From Thermoanaerobacterium thermosaccharolyticum DSM 571 (lineage in GTDB: Bacteria; Bacillota; Thermoanaerobacteria; Thermoanaerobacterales; Thermoanaerobacteraceae): 64,000 nucleotides of DNA. The notes beneath the pieces were generated by a model. It had not been told where the DNA came from. It worked only from the letters and a program-made list of their open reading frames with translations, and searched no databases. Location of the stretch: the NCBI RefSeq assembly GCF_000145615.1, contig NC_014410.1:1344001-1408000 (forward strand), in the 5' to 3' direction. The translations under genes were made by a program, and so were the position numbers. This document shows positions 35,241 through 44,427 of the stretch, one piece after another (position 1 is the stretch's first letter; every line of letters starts with the position of its first letter).

Positions 35241-36224
35241 ATGCGTATTTCTACAAATAATAATATTGAACTGCCACCCATCCTCGAAGAATTTCTTAAT
35301 TATTTCTCTACTATAAAGGCTAGATCACCTAATACAGTTAAAGCCTATGAATATGATTTAGTATTGTTTTTTCGATTTATAAAAGTTAGAAAAAATTTAA
35401 GTTCTGATTCGGATTTTGATCAAATAGACATTAGCGATGTTGATATCTCTCTTATTGAATCTATAGATTTAAACGACTTATATGCTTATTTGTCATTTGT
35501 TACACATGAGCGGTCTAATACTCCTCCTGCTCGTGCTCGCAAAGTTGCCAGTCTTAGATCTTTTTATAATTATCTTTATGCAAAAAGAAAAGTTATAACT
35601 AAAAATCCTGCTTTAGAGCTAGAATCACCTAAACTCGGGATTAGACAGCCTGTGTACTTGACCCTAGATGAAAGTATGAAATTACTTGATTCTATAGATG
35701 GTCCATTTAAAGAACGTGATTATGCTATCATTACCCTATTTTTAAATTGTGGACTTAGACTATCAGAATTAGCTAATATAAATATAAGTGATATTAAGGA
35801 TGATAAATTAACCGTCATTGGCAAAGGAAACAAGCAACGAACAGTTTATTTAAATGATGCCTGTATATCAGCAATAAATGAATACTTAAAAGTGAGACCG
35901 CACGATGGTGTTAAAGATAAAAAGGCACTATTTTTAAGTAAAAGATTGCAAAGGATTAGCATAAAAACAATACAATACATAGTAAAAAAGCATTTAAAAG
36001 ACGCTAATCTTGATGGCAAAAAATATTCTACACATAAATTAAGACATACAGCAGCTACGCTTATGTATAGATATGGAAAAGTTGATATTAGAACATTACA
36101 AAGGCTGTTAGGACATTCAAATGTGTCGACAACGCAAATCTACACACATGTCGACGATAGCCAACTTCGAGATGCGGTAAGTAAAAACCCCCTCTCGGAA
36201 TTGAATTCTAATAATAAGAACTAG
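35241..36224 (+). CDS. Tyrosine-type recombinase (XerC/XerD-like)
   Basis: 327-aa site-specific recombinase. The N-terminal SAM-like core-binding domain covers about residues 10-115. The catalytic domain has Arg in LNCGLRLSEL, Lys in the VIGKGNKQRTV hairpin, the H-x-x-R box in THKLRHTAATLMY, His in LLGHSNVSTTQIYTHV, and nucleophilic Tyr in that same segment. All catalytic residues are present. No phage or transposon genes surround it, so it is likely a housekeeping chromosome-dimer-resolution enzyme or relative. The start follows TTGGAGGTGA. Confidence 0.88.
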   Translation: MRISTNNNIELPPILEEFLNYFSTIKARSPNTVKAYEYDLVLFFRFIKVRKNLSSDSDFDQIDISDVDISLIESIDLNDLYAYLSFVTHERSNTPPARARKVASLRSFYNYLYAKRKVITKNPALELESPKLGIRQPVYLTLDESMKLLDSIDGPFKERDYAIITLFLNCGLRLSELANINISDIKDDKLTVIGKGNKQRTVYLNDACISAINEYLKVRPHDGVKDKKALFLSKRLQRISIKTIQYIVKKHLKDANLDGKKYSTHKLRHTAATLMYRYGKVDIRTLQRLLGHSNVSTTQIYTHVDDSQLRDAVSKNPLSELNSNNKN

Positions 36225-36229
36225 TGTTT
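36218..36229 (+). promoter_or_regulatory. LexA (SOS) box
   Basis: GAACTAGTGTTT matches the Gram-positive SOS core GAAC-N4-GTTY. It covers the recombinase stop codon and touches the -35 of the lexA promoter, the expected place for autorepression. Confidence 0.75.
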
Positions 36230-36256
36230 GATTTAATGATGTAATTATGCTATAAT
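36228..36256 (+). promoter_or_regulatory. Promoter of lexA
   Basis: TTGATT (36228-36233), a 17-nt spacer and TATAAT (36251-36256) lie 26 bases before the lexA start. Confidence 0.75.
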
Positions 36257-36282
36257 AAGTATAAGTTTGGAGGGGTTAAATT

Positions 36283-36906
36283 GTGAAAGACAAATCTAAA
36301 ATCAGCCTAAAGCAACAAGAAATAATTGAATTTATTAAAAGTGAAATTAATCGAAAGGGGTATCCCCCATCTGTCAGGGAGATTGGTAAAGCTGTTGGTT
36401 TAAAGTCTACATCGACTGTTCATGGTCATCTATCACGACTTGAGAAAAAAGGTTATATAAGAAGGGATCCAACAAAACCCAGAGCAATTGAAGTTTTAAA
36501 TAACGATAAAAGAGACTTAAGTGATGTGATAAAACTCCCTGTGATAGGTAAAGTTACTGCAGGTTCGCCGATACTAGCAGTTGAGAATATTGACGAATAT
36601 TATTCTATTCCAAGAGATCTCATTGTTGGTTATGAAGGAGAAAGCTTTATTTTAAAAGTTCGCGGTGAAAGTATGATAAACGCTGGTATCCTTGATGGAG
36701 ATTACATAATTGTAAGAAAACAATCATATGCAGATAACGGTGATATAATAGTAGCTTTAATTGAAGATGAAGCAACTGTGAAGAGATTTTATAAAGAAAG
36801 CGATCACATTCGTCTGCAACCAGAAAATCCTTCAATGGATCCGATTATAGTAGACAATGTTATGGTTTTAGGAAAAGTTGTAGGCGTTATAAGAAAACTC
36901 AAATGA
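36283..36906 (+). CDS. lexA: SOS response repressor LexA
   Basis: 207-aa repressor and self-cleaving protease. The winged-helix DNA-binding domain (about 1-70) includes [40 protein letters not shown]. The cleavage site is Ala-Gly in KVTAGSPIL. The catalytic serine is in [15 protein letters not shown] and the lysine in [14 protein letters not shown] start follows GGAGGGG. The upstream LexA box implies autoregulation. Confidence 0.97.
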   Translation: MKDKSKISLKQQEIIEFIKSEINRKGYPPSVREIGKAVGLKSTSTVHGHLSRLEKKGYIRRDPTKPRAIEVLNNDKRDLSDVIKLPVIGKVTAGSPILAVENIDEYYSIPRDLIVGYEGESFILKVRGESMINAGILDGDYIIVRKQSYADNGDIIVALIEDEATVKRFYKESDHIRLQPENPSMDPIIVDNVMVLGKVVGVIRKLK

Positions 36907-36930
36907 ATGTATTTTTCATTTGAGTTTTCT
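36894..36930. terminator. Bidirectional terminator at the strand switch
   Basis: AAAACTCAAATGAA and TTCATTTGAGTTTT form a 14-bp stem with a 7-nt loop and T-rich flanks. It serves lexA on + and the aluminium-resistance-like gene on -. Confidence 0.88.
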
Positions 36931-36933
36931 TAA

Positions 36934-38226
36934 TTATATCTTAATAAATCCTTTTTCAATCATATTATTTATAGCGATCATAAGACTAAGTTTTACCTGA
37001 TAATATGACAACCCGCCTTGTATATAAGCTGTATACGGCTTTCTGATGGGTGCGTCAGCACTTAATTCTATAGATGCTCCTTGTATAAAACCACCTGCTG
37101 CCATAATAACTTGATCATTGTAGCCTGGCATGTTCCATGGCTCCGGTACAACATGAGAATCAACAGGTGAACCCTTTTGAATGCTTTGAATAAAAGTAAT
37201 TAGCTCTTCTTTTGTTTTAAATCTAACTGCTTGAACGATATCAGTTCTTGATTCGTTAAATTTTGGTAAAACGTCATAGCCCAGCATTTCCATAATTCTC
37301 GATAAAATTATTGCACCTTTTAATGCATTACCTACGATAAGTGGTGATAAAAACAGCCCTTCTAAAATTAATCGATTTATATTTAATGAAGGGCCTACTT
37401 TCTTCCCTATTCCAGGTGCATATAACCTATAAGCAGCATTTTTGACAAGTTCCTTTTTCCCTATTACATATCCTCCTGTAGGCGATAATCCACCACCAGG
37501 ATTTTTTATAAGAGATCCTGCAACTAAATCAGCTCCAACATCGGTTGGTTCAAGTTCTTCGGTAAATTCACCGTAACAATTGTCCACAAATACAATTAAA
37601 TCTTTCTTTTTATTTTTAATCTTTTCTATAGTATTTTTGATATCATTGATGGACAATGAATTTCTAAAATCATATCCTTTTGACCTTTGAATCATAACCA
37701 TTTTCGTTTTATCAGATATGGCACCTAAAAGCTTATCAATATCAATTTTTCCACTTTCTAAAAGTGGAATTTCTTTATATGTTACGCCGAAATCAATAAG
37801 TGAACCAGTATTATTATCTCTTTCCTTCCCTATCACATCTGCAAGTGTATCATAGGGAGTTCCACAAGCCGATATAAGCTCATCGTTAGGTCTTAATACA
37901 GCATAAAGGCATAAGGATATTGCATGAGTTCCAGAAACAATTTGAGGCCTTACTAAGGCGTCTTCAGCACTAAATATATCAGAATATATTTTTTCTATTG
38001 TGTCTCTTCCGATATCTCCATATCCATATCCAGATGTTCCATTAAAATGAATATCACTTAAATGATTCTTTTGCATAGCATATAAAATCTTATATTGGTT
38101 TTTTTCTACTAATCTTTCTACTTTTTTAAACTCCTCCCTAACATCTTCTTCAGCTTTTTCCAGCAAAAAAATAACATCTTTTGGGATGTTGAACTTTTCT
38201 ATAAGTATGTTCTCACTAGACATCAT
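36934..38226 (-). CDS. Methionine gamma-lyase family PLP protein (YnbB/'aluminium resistance')
   Basis: 430-aa PLP-dependent enzyme of the Cys/Met metabolism superfamily. The cofactor lysine is in AGSLIKNPGGGLSPTGGY. The N-terminal SGYGYGDIGRDTIEKIYSDIF and QIVSGTHAISLCLYAVLRPNDE segments are typical of YnbB-like proteins. The historical name 'aluminium resistance protein' is not a proven function. Adjacency to spoVK is conserved with Bacillus (spoVK-ynbA-ynbB). Confidence 0.88.
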   Translation of the reverse strand: MMSSENILIEKFNIPKDVIFLLEKAEEDVREEFKKVERLVEKNQYKILYAMQKNHLSDIHFNGTSGYGYGDIGRDTIEKIYSDIFSAEDALVRPQIVSGTHAISLCLYAVLRPNDELISACGTPYDTLADVIGKERDNNTGSLIDFGVTYKEIPLLESGKIDIDKLLGAISDKTKMVMIQRSKGYDFRNSLSINDIKNTIEKIKNKKKDLIVFVDNCYGEFTEELEPTDVGADLVAGSLIKNPGGGLSPTGGYVIGKKELVKNAAYRLYAPGIGKKVGPSLNINRLILEGLFLSPLIVGNALKGAIILSRIMEMLGYDVLPKFNESRTDIVQAVRFKTKEELITFIQSIQKGSPVDSHVVPEPWNMPGYNDQVIMAAGGFIQGASIELSADAPIRKPYTAYIQGGLSYYQVKLSLMIAINNMIEKGFIKI

Positions 38227-38230
38227 TCTT

Positions 38231-39121
38231 TCAATCCTCTCTAATATCTATGGAATCAATTATCATTAAATCATCTTTTGTTATAGTTTTTTTGTTCATA
38301 ATTCTAACAGCATGTTTTCTTATAGCTCTCTCAATTATGTTTCTAACTAATCTGGCATTCCCGATTTCCCTTGTTGTGTTGTCATTAATTAAAACTTTCA
38401 TGATTTTTCTTTTTGCACTGTCAGTTAGTATATACTGCCTATTTTTAACCATTAATTCAGCAATTTGCAACAACTCATCGATTGTGTAATCTGGAAAATC
38501 TATTTGTATAGGAAACCGAGATCTCAATCCTGGATTTGTATTTAAAAAATACTCCATTTCATCTCTGTAACCCGCTAGTATCAAAATAAATTCGTCTTTA
38601 TAATCTTCCATTGCTTTTACCAATGTATCAATTGCTTCTTTTCCAAAGTCTTTGTCTCCACCTCTAGCCAGTGAATAGGCTTCATCCACAAATAATATAC
38701 CACCTAATGACTTTTTTACATTTTCTTGTACTCTATGGGCAGTATGTCCTATATATTCGCCAACAAGATCAGCTCTTTCGACCTCTACTACGTGCCCTTT
38801 GCTAAGGACACCAATTCCTTTTAAAAGCTTACCAAGTATTCTAGCAACAGTTGTCTTTCCAGTACCAGGATTACCCTTGAAAACCATATGTAATACGATT
38901 GGGTCTGTTGCCAAACCTGCATTTTTTCTTTTAATTTGCACCTGTTCCAATGCATATAGCTCATTTATTATTTGCTTGACCTTATTTAAACCAATTAATG
39001 AGTTTAGCTCTTTTAATGCCTCTATCTCAAGATTTTTATCTTTATCAATGTTTTTATTTTCTTCAGATTTTGCTTTTCTTTCAATTTTATAATTATCAAA
39101 ATTTACAGGCCATATACTCAT
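38231..39121 (-). CDS. spoVK: Stage V sporulation protein K, AAA ATPase
   Basis: 296-aa CbxX/CfqX-type AAA ATPase required for spore maturation in Bacillus. Walker A is GNPGTGKTT, Walker B is GGILFVDEAYSL, and sensor and arginine-finger regions follow (AGYRDEMEYFLNTNPGLRSRFP). I chose ATG 39121; a GTG three codons upstream (39130) lies in the hairpin. The presumed ribosome site (GGGATGTGA) is inside that hairpin stem. Confidence 0.93.
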   Translation of the reverse strand: MSIWPVNFDNYKIERKAKSEENKNIDKDKNLEIEALKELNSLIGLNKVKQIINELYALEQVQIKRKNAGLATDPIVLHMVFKGNPGTGKTTVARILGKLLKGIGVLSKGHVVEVERADLVGEYIGHTAHRVQENVKKSLGGILFVDEAYSLARGGDKDFGKEAIDTLVKAMEDYKDEFILILAGYRDEMEYFLNTNPGLRSRFPIQIDFPDYTIDELLQIAELMVKNRQYILTDSAKRKIMKVLINDNTTREIGNARLVRNIIERAIRKHAVRIMNKKTITKDDLMIIDSIDIRED

Positions 39122-39127
39122 TACAAT

Positions 39128-39181
39128 CACATCCCAATATATAGATAATATGTTTATATTATTTTATGATATTGGGATGTG
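39128..39181 (-). promoter_or_regulatory. Nested inverted repeats in the spoVK leader
   Basis: CACATCCCAATAT (39128-39140) pairs perfectly with ATATTGGGATGTG (39169-39181). A second palindrome ATAATAT-GTTT-ATATTAT (39145-39162) lies inside the loop. In spoVK mRNA the stem contains the ribosome-binding region, so it may block translation, or it may terminate asnS transcription. Confidence 0.6.
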
Positions 39182-39199
39182 AAATGTTCTTTTTATTTG

Positions 39200-40501
39200 T
39201 TATGGACGAATTCTAGACAGTGTCCTTGGAAATGGTATGCATTCTCTTACATGTTCGGTGTTTGTTATCCAAGCCACAGTTCTTTCAATACCTAAACCGA
39301 AGCCAGAATGAGGAACCGAACCATATTTTCTTAAATCTATATACCAATCATACATTTCAAGCGGCAGATTTTCTTCTTTTAATCTTTTTATTAGTAAATC
39401 ATAGTCATGTATGCGCTGGCTACCACCAATAATTTCTCCATATCCTTCTGGTGCAAGTAAATCAGCACACATTACGACTTCAGGTCTATCTTCTTTTGGT
39501 TGCATGTAAAAAGCTTTGCATTTTGCAGGATATTCGGTTATAAATACAGGTTTATCAAATTGATTTGACAAAAATGTCTCATCTGGAGAACCTAAATCAT
39601 TTCCCCACTCAATTTCATAGCCGTTTTTCTTTAATATTTCAATTGCTTCATCGTACGTTAGTCGCGGAAAAGGTGTTTTAATTTTTTCTAGCTTGCTTAA
39701 ATCTCTTCCTAATTCTTTTAGTTCTTTTGACCGATTTTCCAAAACAGATTGCACTATGTATTCTACAAGCTTCTCTTGTATTTCCATATTTTCGTAATGG
39801 TCTACAAAGGACATTTCCGGTTCTACCATCCAAAACTCATTTAAATGCCTTCTAGTCTTAGATTTTTCAGCTCTAAATGTCGGCCCAAAGCTATAAACTT
39901 TTCCTAAAGCCATTGCAGCTGCTTCTTGGTATAGCTGACCGGTTTGGGAAAGGTATGCATTCTCACCAAAATAATCAATTTGAAATAAGTCGGATGTTCC
40001 TTCGCATGTGGATGGCGTTATAATTGGTGAATCAATCCTTACAAATCCATTGTTATTTAAAAACTCTTGAATAGCTTTGATTACCTCATGCCGAATAGAT
40101 AGAATTGCATGCTGTTTTGGTGTTCTTATCCAGAGATGTCTATTATCTAATAAAAAGTCTACACCATGCTCTTTTAAGGAAATTGGATAATCATTGAAAG
40201 CCATTTGAATCAATTTAATGCTTGAAATTGTAAGCTCATATCCGTATGGAGATCTATCATCTTTTCTAACTACACCTGTAACTGTTATGGAAGATTCTTG
40301 CGTTAATTTGTCGCACAGTTCAAAAACATCTTCTGCTACTTCGTTTTTTACTACCACACCTTGGACAAATCCAGAACCATCTCTAATTATTAGAAATTTT
40401 ATTTTACCACTGGATCTTTTATTGTACAACCAGCCTTTTATTGTTACTTCTTCCCCCACAAAATCCTTCATTTCACTTATACGTATTATATTCATTTTCA
40501 T
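39200..40501 (-). CDS. asnS: Asparaginyl-tRNA synthetase
   Basis: 433-aa class II synthetase. An N-terminal OB anticodon-binding domain (about 1-105) contains [24 protein letters not shown]. The catalytic core has motif 2 [26 protein letters not shown] and motif 3 [14 protein letters not shown] near the C-terminus. AsnRS rather than AspRS is supported by the [11 protein letters not shown] context and the length. The ribosome site is AGGAGG. It lies downstream of purB. Confidence 0.94.
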   Translation of the reverse strand: MKMNIIRISEMKDFVGEEVTIKGWLYNKRSSGKIKFLIIRDGSGFVQGVVVKNEVAEDVFELCDKLTQESSITVTGVVRKDDRSPYGYELTISSIKLIQMAFNDYPISLKEHGVDFLLDNRHLWIRTPKQHAILSIRHEVIKAIQEFLNNNGFVRIDSPIITPSTCEGTSDLFQIDYFGENAYLSQTGQLYQEAAAMALGKVYSFGPTFRAEKSKTRRHLNEFWMVEPEMSFVDHYENMEIQEKLVEYIVQSVLENRSKELKELGRDLSKLEKIKTPFPRLTYDEAIEILKKNGYEIEWGNDLGSPDETFLSNQFDKPVFITEYPAKCKAFYMQPKEDRPEVVMCADLLAPEGYGEIIGGSQRIHDYDLLIKRLKEENLPLEMYDWYIDLRKYGSVPHSGFGLGIERTVAWITNTEHVRECIPFPRTLSRIRP

Positions 40502-40539
40502 TTACGCCTCCTATCACGTAAATTATAGCATAATTATAT

Positions 40540-41964
40540 TTATACTTCTATATCAGCTTGTACATCTTCAATGTTATTTGCATTCAATAACGGCTTTACA
40601 ACATTTTCTATATATTCTATTGTTTGATTTTCAGCTCTGCCAGTGAATTTTTTAGGATCTAAAATATTGTCAATTTCAACATCAGATAAATTTATCCGTT
40701 CATCTTCTTTCAAATAATTTAAAAGTGGATTTTCCCCACCTTCTTTAATTACTTCTTGAGCCTTTAATGAATTTGTGCGTATGACTTCATGTAATTCTTG
40801 CCTGTCACCGCCTTTTAATACACATTCCATTAGTATAGCTTCAGTAGCCATAAACGGTAACTCATTCATTACATGCTTATTTATTATTTTCATATTTACT
40901 TTAAGTCCAGACGCTACATTTAAGTACAGATTTAATATTGCGTCCGTTGTAAGAAACATTTCTGGAATCACAATTCTTCTGTTAGCTGAATCATCTAGTG
41001 TTCTTTCGAACCACTGAGAAGATGATGTTATAGATGAATTTAATAGGGCTGTAATAACATATCTGCACAGTGATGCCATTCTTTCACATCTCATAGGATT
41101 CCGCTTATATGCCATTGCAGATGAACCTACTTGTTTTTCTTCGAAAGGTTCTTCAATTTCTTTTAAATGTTGTAATAATCTTATATCATTGCTAAATTTA
41201 TGGGCACTTTGAGCTATTTCGCTTAATACAGAAAGAAGAATAAAATCGTACTTTCTTGTATATGTTTGACCTGTTACATCAAAAACGTTGCTAAAGCCCA
41301 TTTTTTTTGCCACAAGTTTATCTAGTCTTTTTACTTTTTCTTCGTCACCATTAAAAAGTTCCATAAAGCTAGCCTGTGTGCCTGTTGTGCCTTTGACACC
41401 TCTAAGTTTTATATTTTTAAGCCTATATTCTAAGTCTTCATAATCAAATATCAGATCTTGAATCCAAAGGGTTGCTCTTTTCCCAACTGTAGTTAATTGT
41501 GCCGGCTGAAAATGAGTGAAACCCAAAGTAGGTACATTTTTGTATTTTATAGCAAAATCAGAAAGCACATCAATAAGCTTAAGCAATTTCTTTTTAATTA
41601 ATTGGAATGCCTTGTACATAAGTATTATATCCGTATTATCATCGACAAATGCAGATGTTGCTCCTAAGTGTATAATAGGCTTTGCTTTAGGACATTGAAG
41701 GCCAAATGCTCTTATATGTGCCATAACATCGTGACGAAGTTCTTTTTCAAATCTTTTTGCGTCCTCATAATTTATATCTTCAGCATGCATTTCCATCTCT
41801 TCGATTTGTTCATCAGTTATGTTTAGTCCCAATTCCTTTTCGCTTTTTGCTAATGCTATCCATAATTTTCTCCATGTTTTAAATTTTTCATCATCAGAAA
41901 ATATTTGAGCCATTTCTTTACTTGCGTATCGTGTGATTAAAGGATTTTCATAGATACTTGACAT
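40540..41964 (-). CDS. purB: Adenylosuccinate lyase
   Basis: 474-aa lyase for two fumarate-releasing steps of purine synthesis. The fumarase-superfamily signature is in GSSAMAYKRNPMRCERMASL. Other marks are the HLGATSAFVDDNTD segment and GFTHFQPAQLTTVGKR. ATG 41964 follows GGAGGC by about 4 nt; a GTG four codons upstream overlaps the ribosome site. Other pur genes are not in the window. Confidence 0.94.
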   Translation of the reverse strand: MSSIYENPLITRYASKEMAQIFSDDEKFKTWRKLWIALAKSEKELGLNITDEQIEEMEMHAEDINYEDAKRFEKELRHDVMAHIRAFGLQCPKAKPIIHLGATSAFVDDNTDIILMYKAFQLIKKKLLKLIDVLSDFAIKYKNVPTLGFTHFQPAQLTTVGKRATLWIQDLIFDYEDLEYRLKNIKLRGVKGTTGTQASFMELFNGDEEKVKRLDKLVAKKMGFSNVFDVTGQTYTRKYDFILLSVLSEIAQSAHKFSNDIRLLQHLKEIEEPFEEKQVGSSAMAYKRNPMRCERMASLCRYVITALLNSSITSSSQWFERTLDDSANRRIVIPEMFLTTDAILNLYLNVASGLKVNMKIINKHVMNELPFMATEAILMECVLKGGDRQELHEVIRTNSLKAQEVIKEGGENPLLNYLKEDERINLSDVEIDNILDPKKFTGRAENQTIEYIENVVKPLLNANNIEDVQADIEV

Positions 41965-41979
41965 AGTTGCCTCCACTTT

Positions 41980-43167
41980 CTAAATATTTTTTAAAAGATT
42001 TTCAATTCTATTAAGACCTTCTTCAATATTTTTTATTGAAGTAGCATATGATAATCTTATATAATTATCATTTCCGAATGGAAGACAAGGAATTACAGCG
42101 ACTTTAGCTTTTTCCAAAACAAAGTTTGCAAAGTCAACAGATCCATTTATTATCTTTCCGCTTATATTCATTCCAATATATTTGCTTATATTCACTATTA
42201 CATAAAATGCTCCTTGAGGCTTAATGCACGTTAAACCGTTTATTTTATTTATTCTTTCCACAATGTAATCACGTCTTTTTTTAAATTCATTAACCATGTT
42301 TTCAATAATATCATAACCGGTACTCAATGCTTTAACACTGGCGTATTGTGCTATCGTATTTGGATTTGATGTCATATGGCTTTGAATATTGCTGATAAGA
42401 TTTGCTATTTCCTTGTTTGATGCGGAATATCCTATCCTCCAACCTGTCATAGAATAAGCCTTCGACATACCATTGATTATTATAGTCAAATTTTTTATTT
42501 CATCATTAAATGACGCTATGCTTATATGTCTACCATCGTAAATTAATTTCTCATATATTTCATCGGAAATTATAAAAATATTATGCTTTACAGCAAAATC
42601 AGCAATATTTTTTAATTCTGTTTCATTGTAAACTGCTCCTGTAGGATTATTGGGGCTATTTATTATAATTGCTTTTGTTCTATCAGAAATTGCTTCTTCT
42701 AGTTGTTCTACGGTAACTTTAAAATTGTTGCGTTCGTCAGTCTCAACAAAGATTGGAACACCATTAGCTAGTTTAACCATTTCCGGATAACTAAGCCAAT
42801 ATGGTGATGGGATTAAAACCTCATCTCCTGGATTTAAAATAGCACATAAAGTATTGTATATTGATTGTTTTGCACCATTTGAAACTACTATTTGCGACGT
42901 TTCATATGATAAGTTATTATCGTTTTTTAATTTACTTACAATAGCTTCTTTTAACTCAATAATCCCTGAAGTAGGCGTATACTTTGTATAACCTTTTTCA
43001 ATTGCTTCAATAGCAGCCTTTTTTATGTAATCAGGTGTATCAAAATCCGGTTCTCCAGCGCCAAAGCCGATGACGTCTATTCCAAGTGATCTCATTTTAT
43101 TTGCATTAGCAGTTATATCCAGCGTCAAAGAAGGGCTAATACTACGTGCTTTTTCTGATAATTTCAT
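41980..43167 (-). CDS. aspC: Class I aminotransferase, probable aspartate aminotransferase
   Basis: 395-aa PLP aminotransferase of the Bacillus AspB type (Igamma subgroup). Hallmarks are GFGAGEPDFDTPDYIKKAA, IINSPNNPTGAVYNE, ISDEIYEKLIYDG and the PLP lysine in GMSKAYSMTGWRIGY. Substrate range inferred from family. It is followed by purB after 15 bases, which would suit an aspartate-consuming step. Confidence 0.9.
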   Translation of the reverse strand: MKLSEKARSISPSLTLDITANANKMRSLGIDVIGFGAGEPDFDTPDYIKKAAIEAIEKGYTKYTPTSGIIELKEAIVSKLKNDNNLSYETSQIVVSNGAKQSIYNTLCAILNPGDEVLIPSPYWLSYPEMVKLANGVPIFVETDERNNFKVTVEQLEEAISDRTKAIIINSPNNPTGAVYNETELKNIADFAVKHNIFIISDEIYEKLIYDGRHISIASFNDEIKNLTIIINGMSKAYSMTGWRIGYSASNKEIANLISNIQSHMTSNPNTIAQYASVKALSTGYDIIENMVNEFKKRRDYIVERINKINGLTCIKPQGAFYVIVNISKYIGMNISGKIINGSVDFANFVLEKAKVAVIPCLPFGNDNYIRLSYATSIKNIEEGLNRIENLLKNI

Positions 43168-43220
43168 GATTCCACCTCCAACAATATATTTATTATTTTA
43201 TCTTATTTTTGATATTATTT

Positions 43221-44039
43221 CTACACCAAATTACTTCCTTTAAGTTTTTCTATATACTTATAATCTAGTTTTACAGTTCCAAGCAAATATTCTCCATCCA
43301 CGTCTACTCCATGAAAATCAGATCCACCTGTTATTAATAAGTTATTTTCTAATGCGAAATTCTTAAAAAATTCTATATCAGTCTTACTATGTTTAGAATG
43401 ATATACTTCTATCCCTTTTAAACCATTTGCAATTAGATGTTTTATAATTTCTTTGTCAATTAAAAGTCCAGGATGAGCTAAAACTGGAATGCCGCCGGCA
43501 TTTGTTACCATTTTGATTGAGTCAAAAGGATGTAATCTGTATCTCTTAACATATGCAGGTTTATCTTCGCCTATATATTTATCAAAAGCTTCTTTTACGC
43601 TTTTGGCATAACCTGCTTTGACTATCGCTCTTGCTATGTGTGGTCGTCCTATAAACGACTCTTTTGTATGTGATAATACATCATCATATGTTATATTGAT
43701 GCCCATTCCATTAAGCTTTGATATTATAAGTTTTGCACGGTTAACCCTTGATTCCCTAATATCTTTAAGCTTTTCCATTAAATCATTATTTTTATAATCT
43801 ATGAAATAGCCCAATATATGTACATCTTGTCTATCGTCATATGAATTCAACTCAATTCCCGGTATTATTTCTATACCATATAATTTTGAAGCTTCTTTGG
43901 CTTCATCAATTCCATCTAACGTATCGTGGTCAGTTATAGCAATTGTACTCAAGTTTTCATTTTTAGCCATTTGTACTACTTCTTTTGGTTTACATGTTCC
44001 ATCAGATTTTGTTGTATGTATATGTAAATCGCCAAACAT
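43221..44039 (-). CDS. PHP domain phosphoesterase
   Basis: 272-aa PHP protein of the YciV/RNase AM-like group (3',5'-bisphosphate nucleotide or 5'-3' RNA trimming enzymes in some relatives). Metal ligands are visible: DLHIHTTKSDG, ITDHDTLDG, PGIELNS, LAHPGL and GSDFHG. Exact substrate unknown here. Confidence 0.88.
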   Translation of the reverse strand: MFGDLHIHTTKSDGTCKPKEVVQMAKNENLSTIAITDHDTLDGIDEAKEASKLYGIEIIPGIELNSYDDRQDVHILGYFIDYKNNDLMEKLKDIRESRVNRAKLIISKLNGMGINITYDDVLSHTKESFIGRPHIARAIVKAGYAKSVKEAFDKYIGEDKPAYVKRYRLHPFDSIKMVTNAGGIPVLAHPGLLIDKEIIKHLIANGLKGIEVYHSKHSKTDIEFFKNFALENNLLITGGSDFHGVDVDGEYLLGTVKLDYKYIEKLKGSNLV

Positions 44040-44061
44040 TTATTTCCACTCCTAATATTAA

Positions 44062-44091
44062 ACTAAAAACAACCTATTTTGCAGGTTGTTT
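44062..44091 (-). terminator. Rho-independent terminator after spoVS
   Basis: AAACAACCT and AGGTTGTTT form a 9-bp stem overlapping the stop codon. On the minus strand a T-run follows. Confidence 0.85.
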
Positions 44092-44350
44092 ACCTTGGTT
44101 CTACAATTAATTTAATGGCAGTTCGTTCTTCGCCATCGATTTCAATGTCTGTGAAGGCTGGTATACAAATCAGATCAATACCACCAGGTGCAACAAAACC
44201 CCTTGCTATTGCTACTGCTTTTATTGCTTGATTTAATGCACCCGCACCTATTGCTTGTACCTCAGCTCCACCGCGTTCTCTAAGTACTCCAGCTAGTGCA
44301 CCTGCTACTGAATTTGGATTGGACTTTGCTGAGACCTTTAAAACCTCCAT
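44090..44350 (-). CDS. spoVS: Stage V sporulation protein S
   Basis: 86-aa Alba-like-fold sporulation protein, nearly invariant in spore formers: MEVLKVSAKSNPNSVAGALA, then the AIGAGALNQAIKAVAIARGFVAPGGIDL core and a C-terminal IKLIVEPR. It affects septation and coat assembly in Bacillus. It has its own consensus sigma-H promoter and terminator. Confidence 0.97.
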   Translation of the reverse strand: MEVLKVSAKSNPNSVAGALAGVLRERGGAEVQAIGAGALNQAIKAVAIARGFVAPGGIDLICIPAFTDIEIDGEERTAIKLIVEPR

Positions 44351-44389
44351 CGTATATCCCCCTTTTAATATATCGAATACATTATCTAT

Positions 44390-44416
44390 ATTCTACAAAA
44401 AAATTAAAAATCCTTC
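44390..44416 (-). promoter_or_regulatory. Sigma-H promoter of spoVS
   Basis: On the minus strand, GAAGGATTT (44416-44408), an 11-nt spacer and GTAGAAT (44396-44390) match the Bacillus sigma-H consensus RNAGGAWWW-N11-12-RNNGAAT at every position. spoVS is sigma-H controlled in Bacillus. Confidence 0.75.
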
Positions 44417-44427
44417 TTTAACGATAT

